Source: Triatoma infestans
Lineage: Eukaryota; Arthropoda; Insecta; Hemiptera; Reduviidae
Assembly (NCBI GenBank): GCA_011037195.1
Contig: JAAEAF010006603.1
Location: forward strand, 1-64,000
Direction of reading: 5' to 3'
DNA: 64,000 nucleotides
Below the pieces are notes generated by a model. The model ran no database searches. It was not told the origin of the DNA and saw only the letters and a program-made list of their open reading frames with translations. The position numbers and the translations under genes are program-made. Below are positions 1 through 11,830 of the stretch, piece by piece; position 1 is the first letter of the stretch, and every line of letters starts with the position of its first letter.

Positions 1-2470
1 AAAAAAAAAAAAAAAGTTTGATGAAACATCTCATTCTGTATTTGCAAATGTTTCATCATGTGCATCAATCAAAGTGGCCAAAATAATGAATAAATTGCGT
101 TAAATTAAGTTTATACTTAATCCACCAAAGCAATTCAAAAAATACATGGATTTGCAATTAATGCATATTAAAGAATGTAACTGACATGTAATAATTATTT
201 TGCCTGTATCCAATGTACAATGATATGCACGAACCAGGTGTGCAATACTAAGAATTACCTAACTACTAAGAATTTAGATTTTTTTTTTTTCCTTCAAGAA
301 TACAAGAAACGGAAATTACTTTTAAAACTAATATTTACAGAAAAGAAAATCAAAAGCATGTACGAACTGCAATGAATGGAGGGGTGGACAAATATGAACT
401 CCAACAATAATGAATCAGGGAAAATGTTAGAGAAAAGAAAAGCTTTTTTATAAATATTTTGTGAAGGTAAAGTAAAAGCCAAATTATTTGCCTACTTTTA
501 CTTTGCATAGTACATTGTTGTATTCAACAGTTTAAACGTAAGTTTATAATATTATATAAACGTTTAATACCTTACATTATATATATATATGTATATATTA
601 CCGGCAAAGTAAGAAATCAGGCATTGTGAACAATTAGTTAACTCAATTTCGTACTTTGCCTATGGCGAAGCAGGCAAAGTTACCTTCCCAGTATAGCTAG
701 AGCGATTACATCATTTTCGTGAGGTTATGTGTTCAAACTTAAAATATCAAGCATTTTTGTGTATCTATCTGTATAATTTTTAAAAATATATATGAATCTG
801 ACCAAACACACATCTTCGTAAATCGTAAATTCCCATCATCCGGCCCTTCTTTAAGCCCCATAAACTCCCAGGTAATAAGCCGTCTTGACGTGGATCGCAA
901 ACTTTCTTCCTCTTCCTCCACACCGCTGATAGGCGGAGCCTCGCGCACATTGCGAGAGCGAAGCGACGACAGAGAGTAGCCTGGCTTGGAAACGACAGAA
1001 TAATGTCACTTCTCCCCGCTGTTGAGAATCTTGTTTGCAGGTTTCATAAATATACATCACATCGAATCCGTCCTCTCATTGTTTTGTCATTTGTCCACTG
1101 TAGGAGTAATTCATTTAAATATACCTATAAGGATCTTAAATATACCTATGAGCGAAGGCAAAACCAACGAAGACTTCCATCAGGGACCACATACAGAGGG
1201 GGCCTACATGTGGCGTAGTATGTTTACAATACTGGCTAAGTTTTTAGCATTCAGCGGAATCGAGAATGGTCAGAAGCTGAGGAAAAAGTATTCTCGGAGC
1301 GGTTTGTTTTGGATTCCCTTAGTTCTCCCTACGTGATTGCTTCCACTCACACCGCCGTAGCAGCAGCTATGGAAGGAAGGTGATGAAGTGTGGCTGAGTG
1401 GGCAAGATGAATGGGGTAGAGAAGAGTAACACATACGCGAGATGATAAAAAAACAAGCCTGAGATTAAGTAAAATTATGTAAATGGAAATGAAGGAGCAA
1501 ATATAACTCCTTATTGAAAAAAAAACTAACAAAACTTAAATCCTCTTAATGAGTACCAAGTAGTTGCTTTGATTATTATTTATATAAAAGAATTTATAGA
1601 TCTTGAAACAAAATATAATGTGATATCTGATTAATAACATCATTACAAAAGGCCACAAATAGTAGCATTCCTTCGGTAAAATTTAGCACCAATAACTAGG
1701 CCGTAATTATTACATAGCCATTAATAGATATAGTTTTTAAGTCTCCACTTTGCCTAAGACGACGTAGTCATTGTATAGAATGCTCGCCCAAGTATGAAAT
1801 AAAATGTATATTTCTTACTTTACTTTCTTAGGTAATTTATGAAATGCCTAGGCATTCTATACAATACCTGAGTTTCGCACTTTTCCGGTTACATATATAA
1901 TATGATATCTTTTATTGAGACAGTAAACTAGTAGTTACTGAGAACTTAGTTGAATAATTAAAGAGAAATAATTTATAAAGAAGATCTTGTTAAATGTCTT
2001 GTAGACAATTATCTTACATTTTCCATCTTGTAGGAGCGGTGTATTTTGTACGCTGGGCACTCACTGTAGTGTTGTTTCATGTAGTACCGCAATGTGTTGG
2101 TGAGCTTTGATATCAATATAAATTAAAATTTTGCCTACCACTCAGTTTTACTTAACATTTTTCCAAAACATCACGGAATATTGTTTGTTTACATAGACTG
2201 GTTTATCTACTAGTTTATGAATGGATGAAACAATCACAATGACTTGCTCTTAGTACAGTTTACAATTACAATTTATTTCTTTAAATTTGTTCCTTTTAAT
2301 CTTCATATACGTGGTGGTGGGGGTTTATTTTGATTTTCAACATAGCAAATACTTGTATCTGATTATAGTGGCAACGTTTTAAATAAAAAAAGTTAGCTTT
2401 ATACAAGTGCCCTTAGCATTCAATTTAAAGAAAATAATTAAAACTGTTTTCGAGAACAATTCAAACAAAA
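1..2470. other. AT-rich stretch without a recognisable gene
   Basis: The stretch opens with a poly-A run and is A+T-rich throughout apart from a GC-richer patch at about 880-1340, which contains several CpGs and short open frames on both strands. None of those frames matches a family I can defend. A short hairpin at 1770-1865 is listed separately. I see no exon-intron structure. Confidence 0.5.
1770..1865. repeat. Imperfect hairpin, 14-bp perfect inverted arms
   Basis: ATTGTATAGAATGC at 1770-1783 is the exact reverse complement of GCATTCTATACAAT at 1852-1865, about 68 bases away. Flanking sequence contains further CTTTGCC/GGCAAAG-type words, which recur inverted at 600-690. This may be the remnant of a small foldback or MITE. 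No coding capacity is present. Confidence 0.5.
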
Positions 2471-2479
2471 AACAACCAG

Positions 2480-3345
2480 AAATCTAGATCGTAAAGTCAC
2501 CATCCAACCGGTTAACTTATTTTCTTCAACCTTGAAATTCCAGCAACGCATTTAATGAATCTTTATATTACAGAGTCAATGGAATCCTATATTGTACTGA
2601 AGTGACCGGTTAGAGAAAAGCTTAACTTTGCAGCTCCCCTAGAACCGCAATTTTCCTGGAAAAATGTTATGCCCTTTAACTACTTATAAAGCAAAATTCA
2701 AAGAAAGTCGTTGCGATCCATTTTCAAGAAAATCAGAAATACTAATCATTCAATAAAGGAGGAAATCCGGTTGTAGGTTTTTTGATAGATTGGTATCGGA
2801 TGCGATGGCGTTATCTAAACAAAATATCATGGTTCAAGTTATTATGCTTTTTCATTTCTGAGATATTTTTCCCCCCCACTAAAAACAAATATGCAAAAAT
2901 ATTCGCAATAAATTCCTTTTAAATCAATTAGCGATTAGAGAAGGGAAAAAAATCTGATTTAAACTCTCACAAGACTTTCTCTTACGGCAATTAATACAAT
3001 TTAATGAATAAATTTTCTTAAAAATTATAACGTCAACAAACGTTTAGATTGGGTTTACCATAAAAAAAAAATGGTAAAGGTTGTCATGTAACTTGAGTGA
3101 CATTAGTATGACAGCACCTTCTGTGTCAACCAATAACGCTTGTAGTGACAGTTTAAATGTTGTTATAACTGATGATCCTATAGAATCTCCTAAATCGGTT
3201 TTTCCAGCAATATGCTTCAAATAAACGTGATACGTGTTTATCTGTGCAGTCAACTTTACAAATAAACATAAATCCTTATAGCCGTTTTCGAGATAGTATC
3301 AATAAAGACGCACTTCCGGTTAACAATTTTCTTTAAATTTGAAAT
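2480..3345. repeat. Dispersed AT-rich repeat family 'R', two partial units
   Basis: The segment shares recurring phrases with 10.9-11.8, 15.8-16.4, 43.8-44.3, 51.8-52.1 and 54.9-55.5 kb. Shared blocks are a CACTTCCGGTT-type word followed by TTTTCTTCAAA, a block near 2750-2870 (GATGGCG...AAATATCATGG) and an ACTTTCTCTTACGGCAAT block near 2970. The last block begins a second unit here. No open frame or terminal repeat was found. Copies are diverged, so the family is old and its class is unknown. Confidence 0.5.
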
Positions 3346-3379
3346 TCCATCAATGCTTCTAATGTTCTTAAACACGAGG

Positions 3380-4215
3380 AAAAATGAAATCCTAGTATAT
3401 ACAGATAGTTCCGGGACTTCTGGGGGCGGCTGTGGGGACAACTGTGGGTAGCGTCGGCATTGGCGATATTTCTTGGAAGCATGCCATCAGTCATTCAGGT
3501 TGAAATATTTGCCATTTTAAGCTATACCCAATTGCCATCTACTATAATAGTCGGGCCGCATTAAAAACTTTAGAGGTGGACTGCATCAGATCGAGGATAG
3601 TTGAAGACTGCCAAAAATAATTGGTACCCCGGGCAACCGCAATATATGCTTTGGCTAGGCTAGGTTCCGGGTCATTAGGGCATTCAAGGATATGAAGAGG
3701 TCGACAGACTGACAAAGGAGAACGCCTCGTGACCGCCCATTGGTCCTGAGTCATTCTACGGTATCTTGAACGAAATAGCCTGTGAGGCTAACACATTAAT
3801 TTATGTGAGACTCATACTTTATTGGAAAAATATTGTCGGACAGAGGTACTCCAAGATAACTCGCACTATTTATCTCCTAGGCTATACGAAAACAGAGCTA
3901 GGGATAATCATGGCCTTTGACTTTTAAGGAAGCCTCTACAAGTATCAGTCTCTCTGGAGGAAACGTGGTCAGTAGGACAAACACCGTTTCTCTTCTTGCA
4001 GAATGTGAGCACTATGCTCGCAAGCGATTTCAAAAATTTGGCGCCTGTAATTTGTGCCGAACCTAGAATCGGAATTTTCTTTTGCAACAAACCTGGCGTT
4101 TTTCTAATGAGACAGGACTAATGTGAGCTGTCTCACGGGACGAGAGAGCACAATGGCCCAACGGCCTAAGTACAGAACATCTTTAGAAAGGCCCTGTGTC
4201 CTAGATTAGATGAGG
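3380..4215 (+). pseudogene. Decayed LINE 3' fragment: RNase H and C-terminal region
   Basis: Plus-strand frames, with stops and frameshifts, reproduce the end of an RNase-H-bearing non-LTR retrotransposon ORF2. A YTDSS start-of-RNase-H motif lies near 3395. A VPGH-IQGYEEVDRL string near 3665-3700 matches the VPGH-G-GNE-AD signature. A later block near 4005-4060 resembles the Cys/His-containing tail (CEHYARKRF). The RNase H domain removes the RNA strand during retrotransposition in I/R1/LOA-type LINEs. No RT domain is left, so this is a 5'-truncated dead copy. Assignment to a clade is not possible by eye. Confidence 0.6.
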
Positions 4216-5745
4216 ATTAGAAACGTCTGAAATCGCAGGATCAGATACCATTGAGCAGATACTAGCATACCGTAAGAAAAAGATTATAATAATGTAGAAT
4301 TTTTTTCATATATATAGAGCCGGATGTTTGAAGTAGTTTGTGCGTTGGTATAATCGATACTGAGTGAGTACAGCGTGGTTCGTGTATGGATAGATAGTGA
4401 TGTTGATATGTGTGGAAGAGGTTAATTATTCTTGGAAGAGGTGTTTTGGATGTGTGTGTGTATGTGTGGTTCGTATATACGAGTATATATATATAAGGGC
4501 ACATGCCTTTGTAGTAGTCGTAGAAGTAATAGTAATGGGTAGGTGTGTTGACTGGCAGACAACAGATCTGTAAGGAGAGAGAGAAAGACTGAGAGAGCTA
4601 GAGAGAATTGGCCGTTACAGTCGCAACCTAGTTATTACTATAACACATAGCCAATAAGTGGCTCTTCACTGACCTTGGATCACGCGCTCCTGCCACAACA
4701 ACACCTAGTTCAAACTATTGTATTTCAGTGCCCAATATTTCAGCGAACTCATATCACTAGAAATAAATGCTAGTTTTGATTGTTTCTTATATTATTTTTA
4801 TTTATGAAAATAATTAGAATTGAATAAATGAATTTCAACTATTTATTCGGAAAATATTGTTCGCACAAGTTTCTTCCACAATAACATAATGTCAAGGTAC
4901 AACTTTAATAGATTACACAATTATTCTAAACATATACAAAGAGAGAGAGGGAGAGACTTCTTATTTACTACAATAAAAGAGAATGATATAAAATAAAGGA
5001 AGCAATAACTGTGGGGGAGAAAGAGTGTATTACGTTATTCCTATTAACGACCTCCAAACTATTTGAAAGGAACATCCAGCCATTCTACAGAAGGTCATAA
5101 TAAAAATAAAGTTAACTTGTAAATCAGCATTATTATTATTATTTTATATTTGAAATAAGCCGATTACATTACATACTGTACATCTCCATAAATGCAACAA
5201 AAGATAAGATTACTAAAAGCTATTTAGGATAAAACGTGACGTAACAGAGGTTCGTAGCACGCTTTCAATTTGCAAGAAGATTCCTTCAACACAATACAAA
5301 AGAACCTGACACTCACCACGATCTTCAGCTACTTCAAACTAAACTTTAATGAAAATATATTTAATTATTCTATATAAATAATGAAAATAATCTGGTATGG
5401 AAGAGTCACACGATTTTCTAGTATTGCAGTTTACATAGTTATAATTGATTACATTTTTGCAAACTTAGAATCTCTATAGACACTTTTAAGGAAGCTTCAG
5501 ACCTACTTAAAATAAATTTTCTCAGAAAAAAGTATTAAAGAAGAATGTATGTATGTATTTTTAGCAAATATTAAGAACAATTAAATTATGTGAATATGTT
5601 GTGCAAATCAATTCTTAAGAGATATTGCCAATATAACAGAAATGACAAGGATGTTCAAAGGGGCATTCTTATTTTAAAATAATTGAAGGAGCTTACTCAG
5701 AATAAAATTACAGTGAGGGGGAAAAATGTTAATAAGTGATCAAAC
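4216..5745. other. No gene seen; simple repeats
   Basis: The stretch holds a TG-rich microsatellite near 4448-4470, GA-rich tracts near 4577-4612 and 4940-4956, and AT-rich unique DNA. The end of the GA tract reads GGCCGTTACA. This resembles the TGCCGTTACA end of the LTR-like direct repeats at 42.24 and 43.76 kb, so a diverged LTR piece is possible. No supported open frame. Confidence 0.45.
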
Positions 5746-5748
5746 TTA

Positions 5749-6511
5749 GGGTAAAGACAGACACAGCGGTTTCAACCGAAGCGTTTAACGAGTCGGTAGC
5801 GTTCTAACAAAACACACTGAGTTGTTTGACATAGCGATTTCAACCGAAGCGTTTAACGAGTCGGTAGCGTTCTAACAAACCACATTGAGCTGTTTTATTA
5901 AGCGATTTGTGCAGTGATCGATGCGGTTTGCAGTGTATTTGTCAGTATTATATTAGTATTGGAAAATTTATAAAAAAAACTAAAACGAAGAATCCATTTA
6001 TCAAAGAAAGGCAACAAAAATGGCATTTTCATACTTCGTTTGCTTCAAGTACAAAGAAACGATGAAAAATTTTTAATTTCACTATATCGCGAAGTACTTT
6101 AGAGTCTTCACAATTTGTCAAGAAAAGCTAACAACATTTTCTTCTTATAACTCTATCGCTGTATTCATTTATCCTTTATATCCTAAAGTGCCAATCGATT
6201 TTCTACTTCGTTTATTAGCTTTTCTGCATCAAATTTTTCTCCAGCAAATTTCTAAACAAAACGAGTCTACAGCGTCCGAACAGAGCCATCTGAACACATT
6301 TAAACACACTTCGGGTAACTTCGGATAAGTTAAACCGACTCGGTTCCTCACATCAATCATCTACCGACGCTGTTTTAAAACCGCCGCACGAAACGAAACG
6401 GTCGGCACAGCTGTGTACATTTTACACCATTATGATATAGTACATGACATATCGAATCGGCCACCGACTCGTGAAACGCTTCGGTTAAAACCGCCGTGTC
6501 TGTCTTTACCT
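5749..6511. mobile_element. PIF/Harbinger-like DNA transposon, non-autonomous, with TTA target duplication
   Basis: Terminal inverted repeats are GGGTAAAGACAGACAC at the left and its complement, one end base different, at the right. Similarity continues about 50 bp inward (CAACCGAAGCGTTT, CGAGTCGGT). TTA at 5746-5748 and 6512-6514 flanks the element, the 3-bp duplication expected for PIF/Harbinger. Inside the left TIR a unit of about 66 bp is repeated twice in tandem (from about 5770 and 5837). The interior around 5990-6130 faintly resembles a Harbinger nuclease N-terminal region but has stops and frameshifts. At 763 bp the element cannot encode its own transposase and is best read as a deletion derivative. 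Confidence 0.7.
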
Positions 6512-6514
6512 TTA

Positions 6515-7048
6515 AAAAAACGGTTATTCAGTAAACCGCTCTGCTCATGTCAGGAATAGGAAGTAGACTATAGCGAATTGTCAACAAAGGATTCTGGGCT
6601 TTATTAATAACGATAGAAAAATAAAATAAATCTATAGTAAATATATATGTATATACATACGAGTATATATATATATTTTTTTTTTGCAAATTCATTAACG
6701 AACTTCGGTCGGCAAGCACTTGCTAAAAAACACTGAAGAAAAAAAAAATGAAAAGCAAAAATAAAAACAAAACTAAAACATACCATCAATGTCAGTGAAC
6801 CTGATGAAAAGCAAATAAATACTATATATAATGTATACACACCCATATAAAAAAAAATGATAAAATCTGAAGATGGAACATGTGTGATAAAAAATGAAAG
6901 GACGAATACTATGTGGAAAAAAAGAAGAGATTAACCTTGTCCAAATATTTCTGGACTGCTTATATATATATATATGTAAAAAGGAATGAAGGAACTGTAG
7001 AGAAGTGGATCCCCCTTTTTTGGTGAGCATAGTCTGATATACGTGTCC

Positions 7049-7090
<42 letters not shown>

Positions 7091-7790
7091 AACACACTGC
7101 CATGACATGTCATTATAAGAACCTTTTCTTCTAGATAAACAACAAAAGAAAACTGCCTCCTATAAAGAAGGTGTTCATACAATACCATCACCCAGTTATC
7201 TGTATGCATGTGGCCGCACTAAATATTTTCAACTAATATTTTATTTATATATAAAAAAAGTTTCACGGTGAAATAAAAAAGTTAATAGAAACACAAAGTT
7301 TGGGAATGTAAATAAAAATGCTAACCTAAGGGAAAGAAGATCTCACCCAAAACTAGTAATTTATTTATTAACAAATATACATATACAACTTGGTTGGTGT
7401 AAAGTGTAATTGGGCGGTGGAAGAAAGAATTTGTGCGGTCTGAGATCAATTTTCAACTTGGCTAACAACAACCATTTTGGGGGGTTGGTGGGACCAGCCG
7501 CAGTAGCAATGTCATGAATAATAAAAGAAAATTACCTTCACAAGATGAAATTGAAAACATTACCATAGGTTTTACCATAAATTCACTACGTAATTTTTTA
7601 CCAATACAAATAAAAGTAACGTTGAGAAAATTCTTCAAAAATGTTCATATTTTACAAGACTCTCTTAAATAACAAATTACAAGATACTCTTAAATCATCC
7701 GTTACACTATCCTTACAAGGTCAGCACCACACACCACTCTATCAGTGCAGGCAATCTGGTGTGGACATGACACCCTCTTTCTTTTCTCTA
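6515..7790. other. No gene seen; microsatellites
   Basis: AT-rich DNA with TA tracts near 6640-6680 and 6961-6975 and the AC array listed separately. Short open frames here translate the simple repeats and are not credible genes. Confidence 0.5.
7051..7086. repeat. (AC)n microsatellite
   Basis: An uninterrupted run of AC dinucleotides ending in ACAAACAAAC. Confidence 0.95.
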
Positions 7791-7940
7791 TTTTTTTTTT
7801 TTAATTTAAGGCGCAACAACATCTATGGTCATCAGTGCACTGCCGGCCTCCGGGCAGTGTTCTCTCGTTACAGACAAAACTGACCTAGAAAGATAAAATC
7901 TAAGGGTAGCACTGAACTAGAATCCGGGACCTCCGCCTTA
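7791..7940 (-). mobile_element. SINE family B, truncated copy
   Basis: The 3' tail is the T run at 7791-7802 on the plus strand, followed by the family block with GCACTGCCGGCCTC and the CTAAGGG-AGCA segment. The tRNA-like head is only partly kept: the GAATCCGGGACCTCCGC stretch near 7920-7935 is the B-box region reversed. The better copy at 29857-30092 shows the same order in the opposite direction. Transcription by RNA polymerase III from the tRNA-like promoter is expected for the family, but this copy has lost its A box. Confidence 0.75.
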
Positions 7941-8039
7941 CTGCTATTACGATTACTACATTTGTGAAATTCACAATTTTTTTTAAATTCAAAGCCTAGT
8001 TTTCCAGTATATGTACATTATTCTAATTATTGCAACTGA

Positions 8040-8389
8040 CAGGTCAGTCATCTTTTTGCCAGCTGTTCCCTCGTTTGATTATCATCCCTTGGGTTGGAAT
8101 CAAAAAACTTCTGCACTCCAGTTTCAATTTCAGTAATGTTATTAAACTTTTTCCCGCAAAGAAGAGTGACATAAATCGAAACAAATGATAATCGGATGAA
8201 GTTAAATCTGGATTATAGGAGTGTAAAAGAAGTTCTATGCCATCAAGTTCTTCAATTTTTTTCTTTAATCTGATGGGAAGTGTGCGTGGTTAAGAGTTAT
8301 CTTGCTGGAACATACTTGTTTACGATAGACCAAAGGTGGATGGATAAAGCTGGGCAATTTTGGAGTACATTCTATCCAGTTGATAGCAG
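8040..8389 (-). pseudogene. Mariner transposase, C-terminal part (split by solo LTR)
   Basis: Minus-strand frames give the mariner catalytic C-terminus. The tail of the YSPDLAPSDYHLF motif is kept as NPDL-SSDYHLF near 8200, followed by LFAGKKFNN and a FFDSNP-type segment near 8110. The piece joins in sequence and order to the N-terminal part at 8997-9530, with the solo LTR at 8390-8996 between them. Stops and frameshifts make it non-functional. Mariner transposase is a DDD enzyme that cuts and pastes at TA. Confidence 0.7.
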
Positions 8390-8996
8390 TGTAGTGGAAG
8401 AACGAAATAGAAAAATAATAGTTTTTAAAAATAGTTTAGAATATTTTATAGTATCCATAACCTAATTTTGTTAATATGTTAAACTGTGAATTTACCTCCA
8501 AAAAGAGTGAATTTTAGAGTCAGGTACTGTAAATTGGGGTCATTGCTAGTAGGGAAACAAAGGCACAAAATTTAATACAATGCGACTTGGCCAACTGTTT
8601 TGTTAGAGAGCATTCCTTCGAACAGTCTGTACTCTACCTTCAAACAAGACAGTCTGACTTCTGCTTTCAAACAACTAAGTCTGTATTCTGCTTTGAAAGC
8701 CAGAAGACTTCAGGAATCGCTCTCTCAAACATTGCCCACATTCTAGTTCATTTATTAAGAGATTTGTGGTAGACACCAAGGAGAACGCTTCAGACTGTGC
8801 CATTATAAGTTATAACACAAGATTTTGTACTTAATTACAGAGTTATTGAATAGCATCTAAATATCTTTAAAGAATATAGTTAATTTAATTTACCAGTGTT
8901 TACTTAATTATTCTTATTACTTCTATATCAAACATACAAAAGCCCTTTTGCTAAACCGCTCACGCCATTACAAATACACATCACCTTTACATTACA
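8390..8996 (+). mobile_element. Solo LTR of a Ty3/gypsy family, inserted in mariner
   Basis: It starts TGTAGTGGAAGAA and ends in CATTACA. The last about 100 bases (TTATTCTTATTACTTC, ACCGCTC-CGCC, TACAAATACACATCA) are homologous to the reverse complement of the LTR start of the full gypsy element at 21-29.7 kb and to the solo LTRs at 41.2 and 54.3 kb. Flanks are GCAG on the left and GCAA on the right, an imperfect 4-bp target duplication. Removing the LTR and one flank makes the mariner reading continuous across the junction (DFYC, then QLDR). A solo LTR arises by recombination between the two LTRs of a full element. Confidence 0.75.
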
Positions 8997-9530
8997 GCAA
9001 TAAAAATCGGAATTCACAGAAAGTCCATCGGGTAATTGTGATAAATTATTCCTTCGTAGTTCCAGAAAATGCACAACATGGACTTTTTTTTCATAACCAT
9101 GTTGCCCGCGACCAACCATTGACTAACTCTCTCAGGATTTCGCCAGTAAATACACTTCTCATCACAAGAATTTTTTATGAAAAGTTGGCAAGTATCCATT
9201 CTCCTGGCGGCCTGTTGAGGTGTGAGTTCATGCGGCACTCTCCTAAATCCTACTTCTGGCGGCTAACGGTGTCTTTAGATATTGTTAGCTCTGCAGCAAG
9301 TACACGAATAATTGAATTTGACTCGACAGCTTCCCGTAACGTCACATGATCAGTCAAGTCGCTTTGAACCTGATTTTCCTTGTAAGGTCGTAACACCACT
9401 ATTAAATTTTTGATACTAACTCTGTGGAGAGTAGCTGATAAAAGACCTGTTCCTTTTTCGATTTCACATAGAACACGCTTAGCTTTAGCAGCTGTACAAT
9501 GTTTTTTCCAATAGTGACACAAAATTACTT
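8997..9530 (-). pseudogene. Mariner transposase, N-terminal and central part
   Basis: Reading leftward on the minus strand, a helix-turn-helix-like part (AAELTISKDTVSRQ, about 9255-9300) is followed by MPHELTPQQAARRMDTCQLF, NPERVSQWLVAG, KKKSMLCIFWNYEGIIYH and SVNSDFYC. These are the order and spacing of the WVPHEL, K-VMLC-WW and NS--Y motifs of mariner transposases. Frameshifts separate them, and the aspartate motif of the catalytic core (normally TGDEKW) has decayed. The protein continues at 8389 on the other side of a solo LTR. No terminal inverted repeats were confidently found. Confidence 0.75.
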
Positions 9531-9974
9531 ACATATCAAAAGCTCACATAATTCAACTGGACTATTCACTCTACTCTACTCTACTGACTATTCAACTCTA
9601 AACACACTACAGATTAACATAATATCGAGTTTGTTTTTAAGTCTATGGAACTGGTTCAGTTGAAAAAAAAAAAAGGTCAATCATTTTTGTCACATCCCAG
9701 TAATATAAAACAGATTTTATCATAATTTTTCTTTTAAAACCGTTGTCAAAAAATTTAATTTTACAATTTGTTCTGGAAGATAGATAGAAATTTCCAGATA
9801 TCTCCATTTTTTTAGGAAATTACAAAATTTACGAGATTTATTCATTTACGCATACATCTTGGCAAAAGCTTGGAAGAAAGAATTAATTTCAATGTAGACA
9901 TAAATTAGCAGATATCAATAAAAGCAAGATATTTTCAACAATTTCAGCGATACTATCAGCAATTTCAACTACTT
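9531..9974. other. No gene seen
   Basis: AT-rich DNA with a short CTCTACTCTACTCTACT tract near 9571-9588 that probably includes the outer part of the mariner element. Nothing else recognised. Confidence 0.5.
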
Positions 9975-10195
9975 TGTTGTGGTTGGGTCCTGGAAATTAT
10001 CAGAAATATTTTCCGTGATAGCCTGCTTTATTTTGAGTGTCATCGACCGGTTTCGGTTCAGGATATCTTGAGCAATCATTGCAAGTCTATATTGTAGCAC
10101 TGTTTTATTCTGATGATGGACGAACGCCCAAAACTGGTTGATGACCACAAAATGAAGCAGGCGATCACGAAAAATATCTCTGATAATTTCAACTG
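9975..10195. mobile_element. Foldback element 'FB', copy a, both arms present
   Basis: The left arm runs GTTGTGGTTGGGTCC, then TTTTCCGTGATAGCCTGC and TCATCGACCGGTTTCGG. The right arm is its reverse complement (TGGTTGATGACCACAAAA, GAAGCAGGCGATCACG, AAATATCTCTGATAA). Only about 80 bases lie between the arms, so the whole 220-bp unit can fold on itself. The same arms occur at 30.8, 52.4, 56.8 and 59.4 kb. The inner end of each arm carries a hammerhead-like core. In the left arm it has lost stem II, and in the right arm it is nearly complete (10106-10148). No coding capacity. Confidence 0.8.
10106..10148 (+). ncRNA. Hammerhead-ribozyme-like core (decayed), FB copy a
   Basis: CTGATGA at 10110-10116 is followed by one unpaired T, a GGaC/GcCC hairpin with a CGAA-type loop, then AAAAC in place of GAAAC, CTGGTT, and GATGACC. 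The C3-A9 core box is intact. The invariant G after stem II is A, and the cleavage triplet has changed. Activity is not expected. Confidence 0.4.
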
Positions 10196-10480
10196 CCTTT
10201 ATTTTCAAGACATAGCTTTATATAAGTTGTACGAATATTCTGAAGGGCTTATTTCATGGATACAGTCGTCTTCTTACATTGGAAGTCATTGAACTCTGGT
10301 AAATATTTTAATAATAATTATATAATTAGTGTATAAACAACCAATCCAGTTCTCTGCTATATCATTTTATTCATCAAGTGCACGCTAAATACATTTTGTA
10401 AATTATCAGAAATAAGATATGTCATTAATATCCGGTTTCGAATGATGATGGGTTTGACACACAGACTAGCCCAGCCCGGC

Positions 10481-10482
<2 letters not shown>
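10196..10482. other. No gene seen
   Basis: AT-rich DNA between the foldback copy and the GT array. Nothing recognised. Confidence 0.5.
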
Positions 10483-10528
<46 letters not shown>

Positions 10529-10550
10529 GAGAGAGAAAGAGAGATATAGC
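10483..10550. repeat. (GT)n then (GA)n compound microsatellite
   Basis: About 20 GT units (to about 10522) are followed by GAAAGAGAGAGAG tracts. Confidence 0.9.
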
Positions 10551-10919
10551 TATAGTGAGTGTTTCTCTCTGATCATTCATAAGTTCACAATCAATCACTC
10601 CCAAGTTTCATTTAACTTTTAATAAACTGTTTTTGTTTTTTTCTGTCGAACAGTTTGAACAGTGAATAATGGGTCAACAGAGAGGCCTTGGAAAGGGCTA
10701 AATTAATTTCAAACAGAGATCGCGTAATATTCCATACATACAACAGATTGCGAGCGCAGAACTTGCTTCTACCATTCACACATATCAGCCAGATGTTTCT
10801 CTCTCCAGTTTAATTAATTAATAAAACGTTACATGGAACTTTCCTTCTCTTGTGTAATGTTACAATATATTACTCTCTCTTACTATTCCAATATTAAGTA
10901 TTACGATCTTGTCAAATTT

Positions 10920-11830
10920 TCGACATTGAGTTTTCGTTCGAACTACAAATACGGAGGTCCCTTGAGTCAGAAAAAGTGATTTTTTTAAGAAATTGATCCA
11001 GTATAAACGAAAAATCGCTCGTAACTTTGTCGGGATATCATCAGGAAATCCGATAAGAAATTATCCCTCAAAATCCTCTGAGACGGAAGTACCACATTAT
11101 ACAACTTTTTTCACTTTTATAAAATAAGGTTGAAAATGGCTCCAACGATTATATTTAAATTTTGTATGAAAGCTATACTACTATTACTATACTATAATTT
11201 TAATTTTAAACACTTTTCTGGACGAGTGATAGATTTTAGAGGATTCTGGGAAAGGTGTGACGTCTAGACTTCCCTCAAAAGGGCCATTTTATTTGCATCT
11301 ACTGTTAGGAAATTCTTAATGAGAATTAAATATCTTGCAAAAATTCAGAGTTTTAAGAAAAATCGGAAGTGAACCCCATTTTATTTATTTTTTCCACAAT
11401 TTTCTCCATAAAGACATTTAACGAGTTTCTTTAAACTTGCGGAATTCTTCAAATTTGTAGAATTTCGAAACATGAAGAAAATTTGACCATTTATAATTTA
11501 TCCACCATTAAGAATTGCTGTAAAAAAGAAAGTCGACTGATTTTAAGATTTTTTTTTTTTTTTAATATTGACAGAACATTTCCAAATTTTATGACAATTA
11601 AAGATAGCTTTGAAGAGGAATACGTAATTAGTGTATTAAAGACTTAAAGACAACTTGTAGCTGAGCTATTTAAAGACTATGATTGTTGTTTAACATCAAC
11701 ACCAATATCGACAAATTGGGGGGGAAAAAAACAAATTTTAGCTAAAGTTGAAAAAAAAATTTATGTGAAACACTCATACGATTTTCTCTTATTTTGTTTC
11801 CAATCGACCAAATTTTCTTTAAAGTCCGAA
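10920..11830. repeat. Dispersed repeat family 'R', diverged pieces
   Basis: Recurring phrases include AAAAAGTGATTTTTTTAAGAAA with an adjoining GGAGGTCCCTTGAGTCAG near 10950-11000, the inverse of blocks at 16320 and 56300. TGTGAAACACTCATACGATTTTCTCTTA lies near 11763. Orientation changes inside the segment, so several fragments or an inverted arrangement are present. No open frame. Confidence 0.45.

Noticed and set aside
1234..1380. SANT/Myb-like domain (WSEAEEKVF) of a corepressor
   Set aside because: Only the first helix-like words fit. The rest of the domain is absent, no exon boundaries are clear, and the frame stops soon after.
6773..7209. Two overlapping proteins of 92 and 111 residues on the minus strand
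   Set aside because: They are translations of the AC microsatellite and AT-rich flanks.
9975..10195. Ordinary TIR DNA transposon (MITE) for the foldback family
   Set aside because: Target duplications of sister copies vary from 10 to 16 bp and the arms are unequal, which does not fit a cut-and-paste element.
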